Assembly (NCBI GenBank): GCA_019695185.1
Contig: JAIBAN010000018.1
Span: 1-64,000, forward strand
Direction of reading: 5' to 3'
DNA length: 64,000 bases
Source of the DNA: Blastocatellia bacterium
GTDB lineage: Bacteria; Acidobacteriota; Blastocatellia; Chloracidobacteriales; Chloracidobacteriaceae
This document shows positions 42,497 through 51,014 of the stretch, piece by piece. The notes beneath the pieces were generated by a model. It saw nothing but the letters and a program-made list of their open reading frames with translations, had not been told where the DNA came from and made no database searches. How positions within the stretch are numbered: the stretch's first letter is position 1; every line of letters starts with the position of its first letter. Made by a program: the position numbers and the translations under genes.

Positions 42497-44716
42497 ATGA
42501 CACCCATGACCCTGTTGCAGAAAAAAATCGGCCCATTCGGGTTAATCAAGGAAATCGGTAACGGAACCCTGGGGGAAACCTGGGTGGCCCGCAAAGACAA
42601 CACCATGGCCGATTGCATGGTCAAGATAATTCCGGTTTCCAAACAGTCCGAGGAAGCCTTGCTGCTCGAAGCCAAATACTGGCTTGATTTGGGAATTCAC
42701 CCCAACATCCTTCCGATTGCCGAAGTCACGGCGGTTGATGCAAAAATCATTGTGGTTCTGGAAGCGACTCCGGCCACCACTTTGGAACGCTGGCTTAAAA
42801 TCAATCACGGGAAATCCCCATCCATTAAAACGGCGGTTCAGATTGTTTCCGACATCCTGAAAGGGCTGGAACATCTGCATACCAACGGGATTTTGCACGC
42901 CGACCTAAAACCATCGAATGTCCTCCTGGACGGGCTGGTGCCCCGGTTGACGGATTATGGAATTGTGCATGTGCTGAAGCCGGATGTGAGCACCCTGAAA
43001 TTACCGCACCTGTGGTATGCCTCACCTGAAGCACTCAGAGGGCGCTTTACCCGCAAGGCCGACCTTTGGGCGGCAGCCGTGTTGTTATATCAAATGCTGG
43101 CCGGAAGGCTGCCGTTCCCGCATACCGAACCCGAAGAAGTCCGCTGGGCAATTGCCACTCAGATTCCAGACCCTTTGCCGATGGTGGTGCCGCAGTCGCT
43201 CCATGAATTTCTGGAAAAAGCCCTTTCAGTTGAAATGGGGAATTTTTTTCCCACGGCGGCGGAAATGCGGGCTGAGTTGCTGAAATGCTTTTGGGGGCTC
43301 CAAACGACTGAAGACAAAACCACGAGCCCGAAAATGGCGGATATCCCGGCTCTGGCCCCGGTGCGGGAAACTGCTCCGGACCCAGCCGCCAAGCCACATA
43401 TTACGGAACCTTTTTCCAGTGCGGCAGTGTTGCCTTTTGAAAAAGTCGTCGAGGTAGAAGCCGAAATCACGGCCAAGGTTCCGGTTCAGTCCACTACCGT
43501 GCCCTTGGTGCGGGCGGTCGTGACAGAACCGCTCGCCACTGGCACTGAGGCTTTGTCTGCTGGAACGGAACCGTTGCATGGGACAACCGAACATTTACCG
43601 GAAGGGGGAACCGAAAATCTTTTACCAGGAACCAGTTCCTTGACTGCTTCGACTGAGCCATTACATACACTGACTGGTCATCTGCCAAAATCCAGTGAAA
43701 CAGTGAAAACCCCGGTCGTGGAACCCACTCAGCCGGTACCAGCTCAGGAAGGACCTCCATCTGTGCCAGGTTTCGGGGCCGGTTCGGCTTTTTCCACCTA
43801 CGCTGAACCACAACCGCGCCGGCTTGGCTTTCTACTCCTTCCCGTGGCCTTGATTTTATTGGTTGTGGGTGGTGTGGCCGGGTTTTTATGGTGGCGTTCG
43901 ACCCGTCCGGCCCCCGCCGTTGCCAAACAACCTCCAGTGGTAGCCAAAACATTACCCCCAGCCCCCAAACCAGTTGAACCCAATCCGGCCCCCACTTCCA
44001 CGAGCCCATCCCCATCCCCTCCAGTTGCCACAACCGGCCCGAAAACCGTGGTGGCCAAGGATGGTTCCGGTCAATTCCGCTCCATCAACGAAGCGTTGGC
44101 CCAGGCCCAGCCCGGTGCGGTGATTGTCATTAAACCCGGTACCTATGAGGAAAATCTGGTTCTGAACAAGCAGGTGACCATCCAGGGCGAGGGAAATCGG
44201 GATGACATTGTGATTACCAACCACAGTGGGGCCGTTTTGGAAATGGCAACCGAAAAGGCCGAAATCCGGGGGGTCACCCTGGATGGAGCCGCCGGTTCCA
44301 GCCGCCGGCAGGCGTTCACAGTCTTTTTAGCCAAGGGGCAACTCTTGCTCGACCAATGCACCATTTCATCGGATTCGCAGGCTTGCGTGGCCATCCAAGG
44401 GCCGGGAACCAATCCAACTTTGCGGCGGTGCCTGATTTTTGACGGAAGTTCAAGCGGCATCGGCATGTGGGACCGCTCCAAAGCCACCATTGAGGATTGT
44501 GAAATCAAAGGCAATCAATTTGCCGGGATTGTGATTACCAAGGGAGCCTCACCAACCATCAAAAACTGTAAAATCAATGCCAATCGGCTCCAGGGCATTA
44601 AAGTTGGCGAGGGTGGCTCGGCCAATGTGGAAAATTGTGATTTAAGCAATAATCGCAAGGGTGCCTGGGCGATTGACCCTGGCTGCCAGGTCACCAAGAA
44701 CGGAAATCGGGAATAG
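42497..44716 (+). CDS. Membrane Ser/Thr protein kinase with beta-helix domain
   Basis: The protein has 739 residues from the ATG at 42497, after GAGGAGAAG; the open frame starts at 42428. The N-terminal kinase domain (about 10-270) has EIGNGTLGETWVARK (P-loop), Lys in CMVKII, GILHADLKPSNVLL (HAD for HRD, catalytic Asp kept), LTDYGIVH (DYG for DFG) and WYASPEALRG. A low-complexity linker (about 340-425) repeats TEPLH/TEHLP-like units. One transmembrane helix lies at 442-466, then a Pro/Ser-rich spacer. A right-handed parallel beta-helix of the pectinesterase/NosD type forms the C-terminus (about 515-739, beginning VVAKDGSGQFRSINEALAQA). The layout suggests an extracytoplasmic glycan-sensing module controlling an internal kinase. 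Hanks-type kinases usually have PASTA or other repeats outside. Confidence 0.92.
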   Translation: MTPMTLLQKKIGPFGLIKEIGNGTLGETWVARKDNTMADCMVKIIPVSKQSEEALLLEAKYWLDLGIHPNILPIAEVTAVDAKIIVVLEATPATTLERWLKINHGKSPSIKTAVQIVSDILKGLEHLHTNGILHADLKPSNVLLDGLVPRLTDYGIVHVLKPDVSTLKLPHLWYASPEALRGRFTRKADLWAAAVLLYQMLAGRLPFPHTEPEEVRWAIATQIPDPLPMVVPQSLHEFLEKALSVEMGNFFPTAAEMRAELLKCFWGLQTTEDKTTSPKMADIPALAPVRETAPDPAAKPHITEPFSSAAVLPFEKVVEVEAEITAKVPVQSTTVPLVRAVVTEPLATGTEALSAGTEPLHGTTEHLPEGGTENLLPGTSSLTASTEPLHTLTGHLPKSSETVKTPVVEPTQPVPAQEGPPSVPGFGAGSAFSTYAEPQPRRLGFLLLPVALILLVVGGVAGFLWWRSTRPAPAVAKQPPVVAKTLPPAPKPVEPNPAPTSTSPSPSPPVATTGPKTVVAKDGSGQFRSINEALAQAQPGAVIVIKPGTYEENLVLNKQVTIQGEGNRDDIVITNHSGAVLEMATEKAEIRGVTLDGAAGSSRRQAFTVFLAKGQLLLDQCTISSDSQACVAIQGPGTNPTLRRCLIFDGSSSGIGMWDRSKATIEDCEIKGNQFAGIVITKGASPTIKNCKINANRLQGIKVGEGGSANVENCDLSNNRKGAWAIDPGCQVTKNGNRE

Positions 44717-44722
44717 GGAAAA

Positions 44723-44862
44723 TAGGGTCCAGGGTCCAGGGTTCAGGGTTCAGGGTCTGGGGTCTTTTGAATGGACAATGGGCAATTACAATCAGTTCAA
44801 AACCCTTTCTTTTTCTGGTCTTCGAAAACCCTGAACCCTGAACCCTGAACCCTGAACCCTAT
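44723..44862. repeat. Inverted GGGTTCA heptads between convergent genes
   Basis: The left arm (44724-44762) has five AGGGTCC/AGGGTTC units, and the right arm (44828-44860) has nearly five CCCTGAA units, its reverse complement. The gap between holds ~65 bases of unique sequence. The right arm runs into the TAG stop of the anti-sigma-like gene. A T-tract (44862-44867) lies on the + strand beyond the right arm. It could act as a two-way terminator. Confidence 0.88.
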
Positions 44863-45923
44863 TTTTTGATGACATAGGGCAAATAGCGGACCCCTTTTTT
44901 TCCGTTCGTCCATTCCTCACACACTACCATTCCCTGCATTTCATTTTCGTCCAGGTGACTGTTAGGCGTTTTCTCAATCCGCAGGACAGAACCGTTCCAA
45001 AACCGACTGCCGACTTTCAGGAAGAATTTGGCTTTTCCTTCCTTGAGGGTAACCAGGGCCTGCAATCCATCGGATTTTTCAAACATACCGATGACGCGTA
45101 CTTCGTCAATCAAGTAGGGTTCACTGGTTTCAGGCAAGGCCGGGCCGGGAAACTCTTTGAGGGGGCGCTTGGCTTTCCACTGCTGAATCCGGCTGGTCCG
45201 GGGAGGCGGAGTTGCATCAGCAGGCTGGTTTTGGGCGGGGGAAAATCCATGCGTATTGGAAAAAGGGTCGTCTGCGGGTGGCAGCCCTTTGGCTCCCGGT
45301 GGTTCTGCCCGTTCGGTGGGTTCTGGAAAAGGAAGCTCCAGAAACGGGTCGGTTGTTTGGTTCCGGTTGGTTGAAGGTTTGGCAGGTTTGGCAAGAACCG
45401 CTTTTTCCGGAACCGGGGCCGGGGTTTCCCTGGTTCCGTTGAGGTGGAAGGTGGTGTAAAACCAACGGGAACCCAAAACCAGTGTGGAACCACTGATAAC
45501 AAAAACCAATATTCCGGCAGCCAGGACCGTCAGGGCCAAACGCAAACGGGGCTGGCGCGAAAAAAACCAACGGGTCAAACGGGTTCGAAGCGGTGGTTGG
45601 GAGTTTGCCAGCCCGGTCACCACAGGATTGGGGGATGCTTGCCGCGAAGTTTCAAAATAGGCGTGCAGGGCCTCCGAAACGGCCAGTTTTCGTTCCAAGG
45701 CCGGGTCCATGCGCACCCGTTGCCGTAACTGGTTTTGTAGGGCAGGTGTCAACTCACCTCCGGCAAACTGGTCCAGCAGGTCCTCCTCCAGGGATTCCAG
45801 CAGGGCGAAAAGTTCCGCATCCTCCAACAAACGGGCCTCCAGTGCATCCCGTTCGGCTGTGGGAAGTTCCCCTTTCAGATAGGCAGTTAATTGGGCTTCG
45901 AGGGAATGGTTGGTTTCCGGCAT
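44859..45923 (-). CDS. Membrane anti-sigma-like protein with PilP-like C-terminal domain
   Basis: The protein has 354 residues. The N-terminal ~95 residues are helical and acidic (LTAYLKGELPTAERDALEARLLEDAELFALL), like zinc-finger-free anti-sigma domains. A transmembrane helix lies at about 131-156, followed by a Pro/Thr-rich periplasmic linker. The C-terminal ~85 residues (about 270-354) are a small beta-domain: VRVIGMFEKSDGLQALV, then FFLKVGSRFWNGSVLRIEK. It resembles PilP-type domains and is clearly related to the C-terminus of the secreted protein at 46719-47264. The gene follows the ECF sigma gene after 3 bases, so it is very likely its anti-sigma factor. The stop codon TAG is continuous with heptad repeats. 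Confidence 0.85.
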   Translation of the reverse strand: MPETNHSLEAQLTAYLKGELPTAERDALEARLLEDAELFALLESLEEDLLDQFAGGELTPALQNQLRQRVRMDPALERKLAVSEALHAYFETSRQASPNPVVTGLANSQPPLRTRLTRWFFSRQPRLRLALTVLAAGILVFVISGSTLVLGSRWFYTTFHLNGTRETPAPVPEKAVLAKPAKPSTNRNQTTDPFLELPFPEPTERAEPPGAKGLPPADDPFSNTHGFSPAQNQPADATPPPRTSRIQQWKAKRPLKEFPGPALPETSEPYLIDEVRVIGMFEKSDGLQALVTLKEGKAKFFLKVGSRFWNGSVLRIEKTPNSHLDENEMQGMVVCEEWTNGKKGVRYLPYVIKK

Positions 45924-45926
45924 AGG

Positions 45927-46556
45927 TTATTTCCGCCGTTCAGCAATATTGCGTACAGTAAGGCACCCATTGATGCAAGTTTCAAGCTTTTCCCGAATCC
46001 GGTGAATGCGCAACCGCAGGGAACTCATGGGGATTCCCAGGTCTGCCGCCAGCTTTTCACGGGTGGCAATCCGTTCCCGGAGGGCTCCCTGGTGATAAGT
46101 AATGAACAACTCCCGTGATTCAGGCGAAAGTTTTTGTAAACAGGTTTCCAGGCATTCCAGTCGTCTTTCCTTGGTCTGTTGTTCCTCGATTTTCTCAATT
46201 TCCTGGATTGGATTGGTGGCCGGCGGTTGAAAAATTGGTCGGTCGGCCAGCCCCTCGACGTTGCGTTCCTGGCTTTTCCAATATTCCCGGAGCACGTTCC
46301 GGGCCACTCCCTGGATGTAGGTGAACGGATTTTCCGACTCAATCCGGACACCTTCAGCCAGTCTCCGGGCCACCCGGAACAGCGTTTCATCGGCCACTTC
46401 CTCCGCGCCGGGGCAACCCTGTAACAACAACAGTTTCCGCAGCCTTCCCCGTAGTTGTTCAAACACAATCCCGGCCTGCTCCCGGTCTGGATGGAGCCAG
46501 AACAGAAACTGGTCAAACACTTCCTGCGAAAGTTCAAAAGTTGGCTTGACTGCCAT
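45927..46556 (-). CDS. ECF-type RNA polymerase sigma factor
   Basis: This 209-residue sigma-70-family protein has a region 2 around residues 35-105 (FRVARRLAEGVRIESENPFTYIQGVARNVLREYWKS). Region 4 spans about 135-195 (LSPESRELFITYHQGALRERIATREKLAADLGIPMSSLRLRIHRIREKLETC). No region 3 is evident, so it is ECF-like. It is co-transcribed with the anti-sigma-like gene, whose start is 3 bases downstream. It is divergent from the small secreted protein gene at 46719, which shares a domain with the anti-sigma protein and may be its regulon member or partner. The start ATG at 46556 has only a weak AAGG upstream. Confidence 0.93.
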   Translation of the reverse strand: MAVKPTFELSQEVFDQFLFWLHPDREQAGIVFEQLRGRLRKLLLLQGCPGAEEVADETLFRVARRLAEGVRIESENPFTYIQGVARNVLREYWKSQERNVEGLADRPIFQPPATNPIQEIEKIEEQQTKERRLECLETCLQKLSPESRELFITYHQGALRERIATREKLAADLGIPMSSLRLRIHRIREKLETCINGCLTVRNIAERRK

Positions 46557-46609
46557 GCAAGAGAATCAACCTTTGGTTAAAGGGGCCGGGTACAATGAAA
46601 TTGGCTTGT

Positions 46610-46629
46610 TTGGTGCGAGCCTGCACCAA
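46610..46629. promoter_or_regulatory. Inverted repeat in the sigma/secreted-protein divergent gap
   Basis: TTGGTGC (46610-46616) and GCACCAA (46623-46629) form a perfect 7-bp inverted repeat with a 6-base spacer. It lies in the 162-bp region between the divergent sigma and secreted-protein genes, so one bound regulator could affect both. Confidence 0.45.
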
Positions 46630-46718
46630 TTGAAAACAATTCAAAAAAACGCGAAATACTTTCCGAATTCTGCCACTGAGCGCCCAACAAACCAATTTTG
46701 TTCGTGGAGGAATTCCCT

Positions 46719-47264
46719 ATGAAACGTTTTCAGCTTGTGACAGTGGCAGTTTTTTTTCTTTCGGTCTTTGTCTTTCCATTGTTGCTTGGTGCCCAGACAC
46801 CTGAACAACCACATTTTCGCGCAGTTGAAAAAGACCCATTTCGGCGGTCTGAGGAAGAGCGCAAAACCAAGCCCGAATTTACCCCTTTGGGATACCCTGA
46901 TTTTATTCAACGCGAAGCCGATTGGCGCAAAAAACGGAAAACCGCCCGTGATGCCGGCCAATCAGGACCAGCAGAAGCTGAAAAGTTTCTAGTCAGTGAA
47001 ATCGAGAAAGTGTCCGGATTGGTCCAAACACCCAAGGGGATTGCCGTATTGGTGAAAATGTCCAAAGCCCCTGGAATGCTGGTGGTCCAGGAAGGGACCA
47101 CCTTTTACAATGGTTCCCTGGTTCGGATTGAGAAAGTCAAACTTCAGGAAGCCGACGGAAAGCAGGTAATCGGGTTGGTTACCTGCAAGGAAGTGGAAAT
47201 CAATACCTACGACCGGAAGGAGATTCGGTCCCTGGACCGGGTGTTTGAAGTAAAAACCAGGTAA
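46719..47264 (+). CDS. Small secreted protein with PilP-like domain
   Basis: The protein has 181 residues from the ATG at 46719, after GTGGAGGAA. A signal peptide (MKRFQLVTVAVFFLSVFVFP, ending LLGAQ) precedes a charged linker. A C-terminal beta-domain (about 95-181) follows: VSGLVQTPKGIAVLV, then GTTFYNGSLVRIEKVKL and EVEINTYDRKE. This pattern (GLV-x-GxxAVV-xxG-xxYxNGxVxxI) is that of PilP-type domains, and the same domain ends the neighbouring anti-sigma-like protein. PilP proteins link inner and outer membrane parts of type IV pili, but no pilus genes are here, so a sensing or envelope role is just as possible. Confidence 0.75.
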   Translation: MKRFQLVTVAVFFLSVFVFPLLLGAQTPEQPHFRAVEKDPFRRSEEERKTKPEFTPLGYPDFIQREADWRKKRKTARDAGQSGPAEAEKFLVSEIEKVSGLVQTPKGIAVLVKMSKAPGMLVVQEGTTFYNGSLVRIEKVKLQEADGKQVIGLVTCKEVEINTYDRKEIRSLDRVFEVKTR

Positions 47265-47267
47265 CAC

Positions 47268-47385
47268 CATTTGCGATTTGCGATTTGCAATTTGCAATTT
47301 GCCAGAAAAAGCGCTCAGTTTGATTGAACAAAACGACGAGCGCAATTTCAGGCAATTCCAAATGGCAAATGGCAAATCGCAAATG
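47268..47385. repeat. Inverted TTTGCGA/TTTGCAA heptads between convergent genes
   Basis: The left arm (47268-47303) has five units ATTTGCG/ATTTGCA; the right arm (47352-47385) has the reverse complement. CATTTGCGATTTGC (47268-47281) pairs perfectly with GCAAATCGCAAATG (47372-47385). A short T-run follows on the plus strand. The design is the same as in other convergent gaps but the heptad sequence is unrelated. Confidence 0.88.
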
Positions 47386-47388
47386 CTT

Positions 47389-48180
47389 TTACTTGCCGGT
47401 GAAATTCGGTTTCCGTTTTTCGACAAAGGCGGCAATGCCTTCGAGGAAATCGTGCGAGCCGCCAAGTTTCATCTGAGTTTCCAGTTCAAGCTGGAGTTGG
47501 GCTTCAAGTGTGTTGGTGTAGCTGGCTTTGAGCAATTGCTTGGCATAACCCATGGCACCGGTCGGAGCTTTGGCCAAACGGCGGGCCAATCCTTCAACCG
47601 TACTGGCAAACTCGGCATCTTCCACCACCTGATGAACAATCCCCACCTGCAAGGCTTCATCGGTCTGGATGATACGACCGGTCAATATCATTTCCGTGGC
47701 CCGGCTCCAGCCCACCACCCGTGGCAACAGATAGGTGCCGCCACCATCCGGAATCAAGCCGATATTGATAAATGCCTGAGTGAAAGTGGAGCTTTTGGCG
47801 GCCACCCGGATATCACAGGCCAAGGCGAAGTTGAAGGCGATTCCGGCACAGGGTCCATTGATGGCAGCCACCACCGGTTTGGGCATTTCACCCAACATGG
47901 TGGTTACGCCATTTAAGGTGCCAATCAGTTGGGTAACCAGGTCGGCTGAACTTTGACTGGCTGATTTAAGCATCCCTTTAATATCGCCGCCGGAGGAAAA
48001 CGCCCTTCCCGCTCCGGTGAGGACGATCACGCGCACGGCCTCATCGTTGCGCAACTGTGTCAGAGCCTCAACCAACTCTTCTCCGATGTGTTTATTGATG
48101 GAATTGAGTGAATCAGGACGATTGAGGGTCAGCCGGGCCACCCCTTCGTTGATGTCGAGCAAAATGTTATCGTAAGCCAC
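47389..48180 (-). CDS. Enoyl-CoA hydratase/isomerase family protein
   Basis: The protein has 263 residues from a GTG at 48180, chosen because AAAGGAGA lies 7 bases upstream; an in-frame ATG at 48219 lacks such a site. It is a crotonase-fold enzyme hydrating trans-2-enoyl-CoA in beta-oxidation. LNRPDSLNSIN and RAFSSGGDIKGM form the CoA/oxyanion regions, and KPVVAAINGPCAGIAFNFALACDIRVA is the second oxyanion loop. The first catalytic Glu of crotonase is replaced in GPCAGIAF, and the second lies near FINIGLIPDGGGTYLLPR (Asp for Glu). Isomerase-type chemistry is therefore possible. No palindrome copy lies upstream. Confidence 0.9.
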   Translation of the reverse strand: MAYDNILLDINEGVARLTLNRPDSLNSINKHIGEELVEALTQLRNDEAVRVIVLTGAGRAFSSGGDIKGMLKSASQSSADLVTQLIGTLNGVTTMLGEMPKPVVAAINGPCAGIAFNFALACDIRVAAKSSTFTQAFINIGLIPDGGGTYLLPRVVGWSRATEMILTGRIIQTDEALQVGIVHQVVEDAEFASTVEGLARRLAKAPTGAMGYAKQLLKASYTNTLEAQLQLELETQMKLGGSHDFLEGIAAFVEKRKPNFTGK

Positions 48181-48293
48181 GCTGAAATCTCCTTTGTTTT
48201 TTTGACCAAAATCGGCCACTTGGTTAGTATGGCAAGTGCTGGATTTTTCGTTTTGGCAGTTGAAATTTTTCCCTACTTCCAGGAGAGGCCGAA

Positions 48294-49145
48294 ATGATTT
48301 CGCACGATAGCAGGAACCCCCGTCCGGACCAACCGGACCGTGTCAGAATTCTGCAATTTACCGACACCCACCTTTTGGCCCGTGAAGACGGCAGATTGTT
48401 GGGGATGAACACCTTGCAATCGTTTCAATCGGTTTTGGAACTGGCCCAAAAACATCCCTGGATTCCGGATGTCGTGTTGGCCACCGGGGATTTAACCCAG
48501 GACCATACGCCCACGGCTTATGGACGGGTCCGGGAGCAATTTCAAACCTTTTCCCAAAATGTTGGCAAATCCGATTTGCAGGTTTATTGGCTGGCCGGAA
48601 ACCACGATGATATGAGCGTTATGCTGGAGCACCTTCCCGGAGGTCCCATGCAATCGTTTCATTCCTTTCAATGCGGCAACTGGAATGTGATTCTGCTCGA
48701 CACCTCGATTCCCGGTCAGGTTGAAGGAAAACTCGAACCGGCGGAGTTGGCCCGATTGGATGAAACCTTGGCAGCCTTTCCCCACCACCATGCGCTGGTT
48801 TGTACCCACCATAATCCACTGCCCACCCACAACGAATGGATGGGGGAAATTGGCCTGCTCAATGCGACTGACTATTTTTCCGTGCTGGACCGCCATCCCC
48901 AGGTCCGGATTTCCCTTTGTGGGCACGTTCATCAGGAATTCCGGCAGGTTCGTAAAGATGTCACTTTTATCAGCTCACCTTCCACCTGTTTTCAGTTCAA
49001 ACCCCACACCATCAAATTTGCCATTGACGAAATCGGGCCGGGCTACCGCTGGTTCGAACTGATGGATGACGGCACTTTTGCCACCGGAGTCCTCCGCGCC
49101 GAGTTTAAGAACTGGGATTATAAGCCCTCGCCAGGGGGATACTGA
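48294..49145 (+). CDS. cpdA: 3',5'-cyclic-AMP phosphodiesterase CpdA-type
   Basis: This 283-residue class III calcineurin-like metallophosphoesterase starts at the ATG at 48294 after CAGGAGAGG. Metal ligands are in the usual order: TDTHL (D, H), VVLATGDLTQD, WLAGNHDD, VCTHHNP and LCGHVHQEF. Length and motifs match CpdA, which hydrolyses cAMP; other calcineurin-like phosphodiesterases cannot be excluded. It is cytoplasmic, with no signal peptide. The fatty-acid and glyoxylate-shunt neighbours are often cAMP-controlled in bacteria, but no CRP gene is seen here. Confidence 0.88.
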   Translation: MISHDSRNPRPDQPDRVRILQFTDTHLLAREDGRLLGMNTLQSFQSVLELAQKHPWIPDVVLATGDLTQDHTPTAYGRVREQFQTFSQNVGKSDLQVYWLAGNHDDMSVMLEHLPGGPMQSFHSFQCGNWNVILLDTSIPGQVEGKLEPAELARLDETLAAFPHHHALVCTHHNPLPTHNEWMGEIGLLNATDYFSVLDRHPQVRISLCGHVHQEFRQVRKDVTFISSPSTCFQFKPHTIKFAIDEIGPGYRWFELMDDGTFATGVLRAEFKNWDYKPSPGGY

Positions 49146-49150
49146 TTTTT

Positions 49151-49346
49151 GGGTCCAGGGTCCAGGGTTCAGGGTTCAGGGTTCAGGGTTCAGGGTTCAG
49201 GGGCTTCTGAAAGCAAAAGGCAGAAGGCAGTAATGAAACCCGAACCCAGGGTGGCGGAATGAGAATTGTAAGCCGGTTCAAAACCTGGATTTTCCGGTAT
49301 TCAAAAACCCTGGACCCTGAACCCTGGACCCTGAACCCTGAACCCT
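49151..49346. repeat. Inverted GGGTTCA heptads between convergent genes
   Basis: The left arm (49151-49201) has seven units of the GGGTCCA/GGGTTCA type. The right arm (49307-49345) has CCCTGGA/CCCTGAA units ending in the TAG stop of the regulator gene. A short AGGCAGA heptad lies inside at about 49217-49229. Both neighbouring genes converge here, and nothing else is recognisable in the 199-bp gap. Confidence 0.88.
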
Positions 49347-50856
49347 ATTTCTTCCGATACTCCCGCCCAAGTTGTTCCAATACCTCACCTCGCCGGCGGA
49401 GTTGTTCGAATTTCTGGTAAATAAAGGCCGGAGCCGAACGGTCATGACAGTCCTCTGATGGCAGCGGGCACCGTTCACAGGTCAAATTGACGGTTGTCAA
49501 CGGAAGTTTCGGGTCATCGGCAAACCGGACCAACTCTCGAAATTGGTCGGTGATGCGAATCCCCAGAGAAACGCTGGAAACCGTATTCGGTGAAAGTACC
49601 AGTGACCGGGCGACGGTAATTACAAAGAAATCCTGCTTTTTATCCAGGAAATGAACTCGTTGGGCGACGGCTGTTAATTGTTCAGGTTGTTCACTGGCGG
49701 GATGAATTGGATTTCTCAAGGACTGAATGCCCGACCAGCGCCGGCAATAGGATTCACCAAAACCCTTGTCGTGGGGAATCGGAAGCTCGGTCAAATTCAG
49801 TATTTTGGTCAACCTGAAGGTATGCGGTTCGGTGTGCCGATGATTGAACCGAAGGAAGTACAGTTCCTGAAAGTTGTAAAACTGGGGCAACAACTCGGTT
49901 AAACGGTAGAAAAACATTTCCGGTGTGACGTTGAAGCGCTGCAACATTGCCAGAAAGCGGGTGGAGTCCCACTTCTTTCCTTTGAAAAACGCTTCCATCT
50001 CGGTCCGGACCTGATTTTGCTCCATCAAAATCGCACCGGCGAAATAAGATGCCTTGAAAGCATTCAGCACCTGTTCAAACGATTCCACCTTGACCCAGGA
50101 CGAGGTGGCCGGACGCTCCGTCAGTTTCAAATAGCAATACCCCAGTTCCCGTCCGAGCACGAAGGCTTTTTGGGAATCAAGCAACCGCCCGTTAATCAGC
50201 AGACTTGGTTTGGGACCGGCAAACCAGACCGAGCGCAGTCCCTCCAATTCGGGCAGGGAGGTCAGTTTCTGGTCGTCCACCTGATAGCCGTAGCTGCGTT
50301 CCAGCAAATGTTGCAATTGTTCAGCGGTCACCGGAGCTTTGGGGTTGAATTCGTTGTGTTGGCGAAAGGTCAAGGCGGCCTGTTCCAACTCGTCAAAATA
50401 ATTTCCGTTCAACTGTTGCAGCGACCGCAGCACGGCAAAAAGGAAATGCTCCACCCGCACATCGTACACCCGGCTGATTTCCAGGAACGTTTTGACCAAG
50501 GCCCGTGCTTTGTCCGGATTGTCAACCATCAGATGGAGGAGTTCCTTGGGCTGAATGCCAAACATGTGGAAAGGGAACTCCTGGATAAATTCAGAGTCCA
50601 ACAGGTCCTTGAGCGGGTTCAGCGTCTCTCCCACTTTCATCGAGACCATTTCGTCAAAGGAAACATCAAGGGTTTCAGCCAACTGCACGATTTTTTCCGG
50701 TTTTGGGTATTTCTTTCCTTTTTCAATTTCGCTCAAGTAGGAGATGGACAGCCCGGTGCGTTCCGCCAAGTCCTTGAGGGAAAAGCCCCTTTCCTGTCGA
50801 AATGTTTTCAGTTTGACGCCAAAAAGAAAGCTCAGATTTTCTGTATTGAGTTCCAT
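49345..50856 (-). CDS. ScfR/RamB-type transcriptional regulator
   Basis: The protein has 503 residues. An XRE helix-turn-helix is at about 12-68 (LKTFRQERGFSLKDLAERTGLSISYLSEIEKGKKYPKPEKI). An IrrE/ImmA-like region follows (about 195-270), but the metalloprotease HExxH is not conserved (LGRELGYCYLKL). The C-terminal ScfR domain ends with a Cys cluster, CERCPLPSEDCHDR. ScfR/RamB regulators control acetate and short-chain fatty-acid metabolism; RamB of Corynebacterium regulates aceA and aceB. Here the gene is divergent from aceB-aceA across a 158-bp gap with TTTCGC repeats, so control of the glyoxylate shunt is likely. Its TAG stop merges with heptad repeats. Confidence 0.88.
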   Translation of the reverse strand: MELNTENLSFLFGVKLKTFRQERGFSLKDLAERTGLSISYLSEIEKGKKYPKPEKIVQLAETLDVSFDEMVSMKVGETLNPLKDLLDSEFIQEFPFHMFGIQPKELLHLMVDNPDKARALVKTFLEISRVYDVRVEHFLFAVLRSLQQLNGNYFDELEQAALTFRQHNEFNPKAPVTAEQLQHLLERSYGYQVDDQKLTSLPELEGLRSVWFAGPKPSLLINGRLLDSQKAFVLGRELGYCYLKLTERPATSSWVKVESFEQVLNAFKASYFAGAILMEQNQVRTEMEAFFKGKKWDSTRFLAMLQRFNVTPEMFFYRLTELLPQFYNFQELYFLRFNHRHTEPHTFRLTKILNLTELPIPHDKGFGESYCRRWSGIQSLRNPIHPASEQPEQLTAVAQRVHFLDKKQDFFVITVARSLVLSPNTVSSVSLGIRITDQFRELVRFADDPKLPLTTVNLTCERCPLPSEDCHDRSAPAFIYQKFEQLRRRGEVLEQLGREYRKK

Positions 50857-50875
50857 TGCACCATGTTTCCTTCAG

Positions 50876-50949
50876 TGTTTTTCGCTCTTTGTGGAATTTT
50901 TTATTTAGCGAAATTTCGCTTGACAACTTTGTTTCGCAAATATTATACA
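50876..50949. promoter_or_regulatory. Divergent promoter region of scfR and aceBA with TTTCGC motifs
   Basis: A perfect 14-bp palindrome AGCGAAATTTCGCT lies at 50907-50920. TTTCGC recurs near 50880 and 50932. On the plus strand, TTGACA (50920-50925) overlaps the palindrome edge and is followed by TATTAT (50941-50946, 15-base spacer) or TATACA (50944-50949, 18-base spacer). A repressor at the palindrome would cover the aceB -35 box; the adjacent ScfR-type protein is the likely binder. Confidence 0.6.
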
Positions 50950-51014
50950 TTAGCCATCTGAATCACACCAACCGATTTAACTAATTCCTCCGTATCTTTT
51001 TGTGAGGATTTCCT

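Noticed and set aside
49345-50856. The ScfR-type protein as an active IrrE/ImmA metalloprotease
   Set aside because: The HExxH motif is missing at the expected place (LGRELGYCYL).
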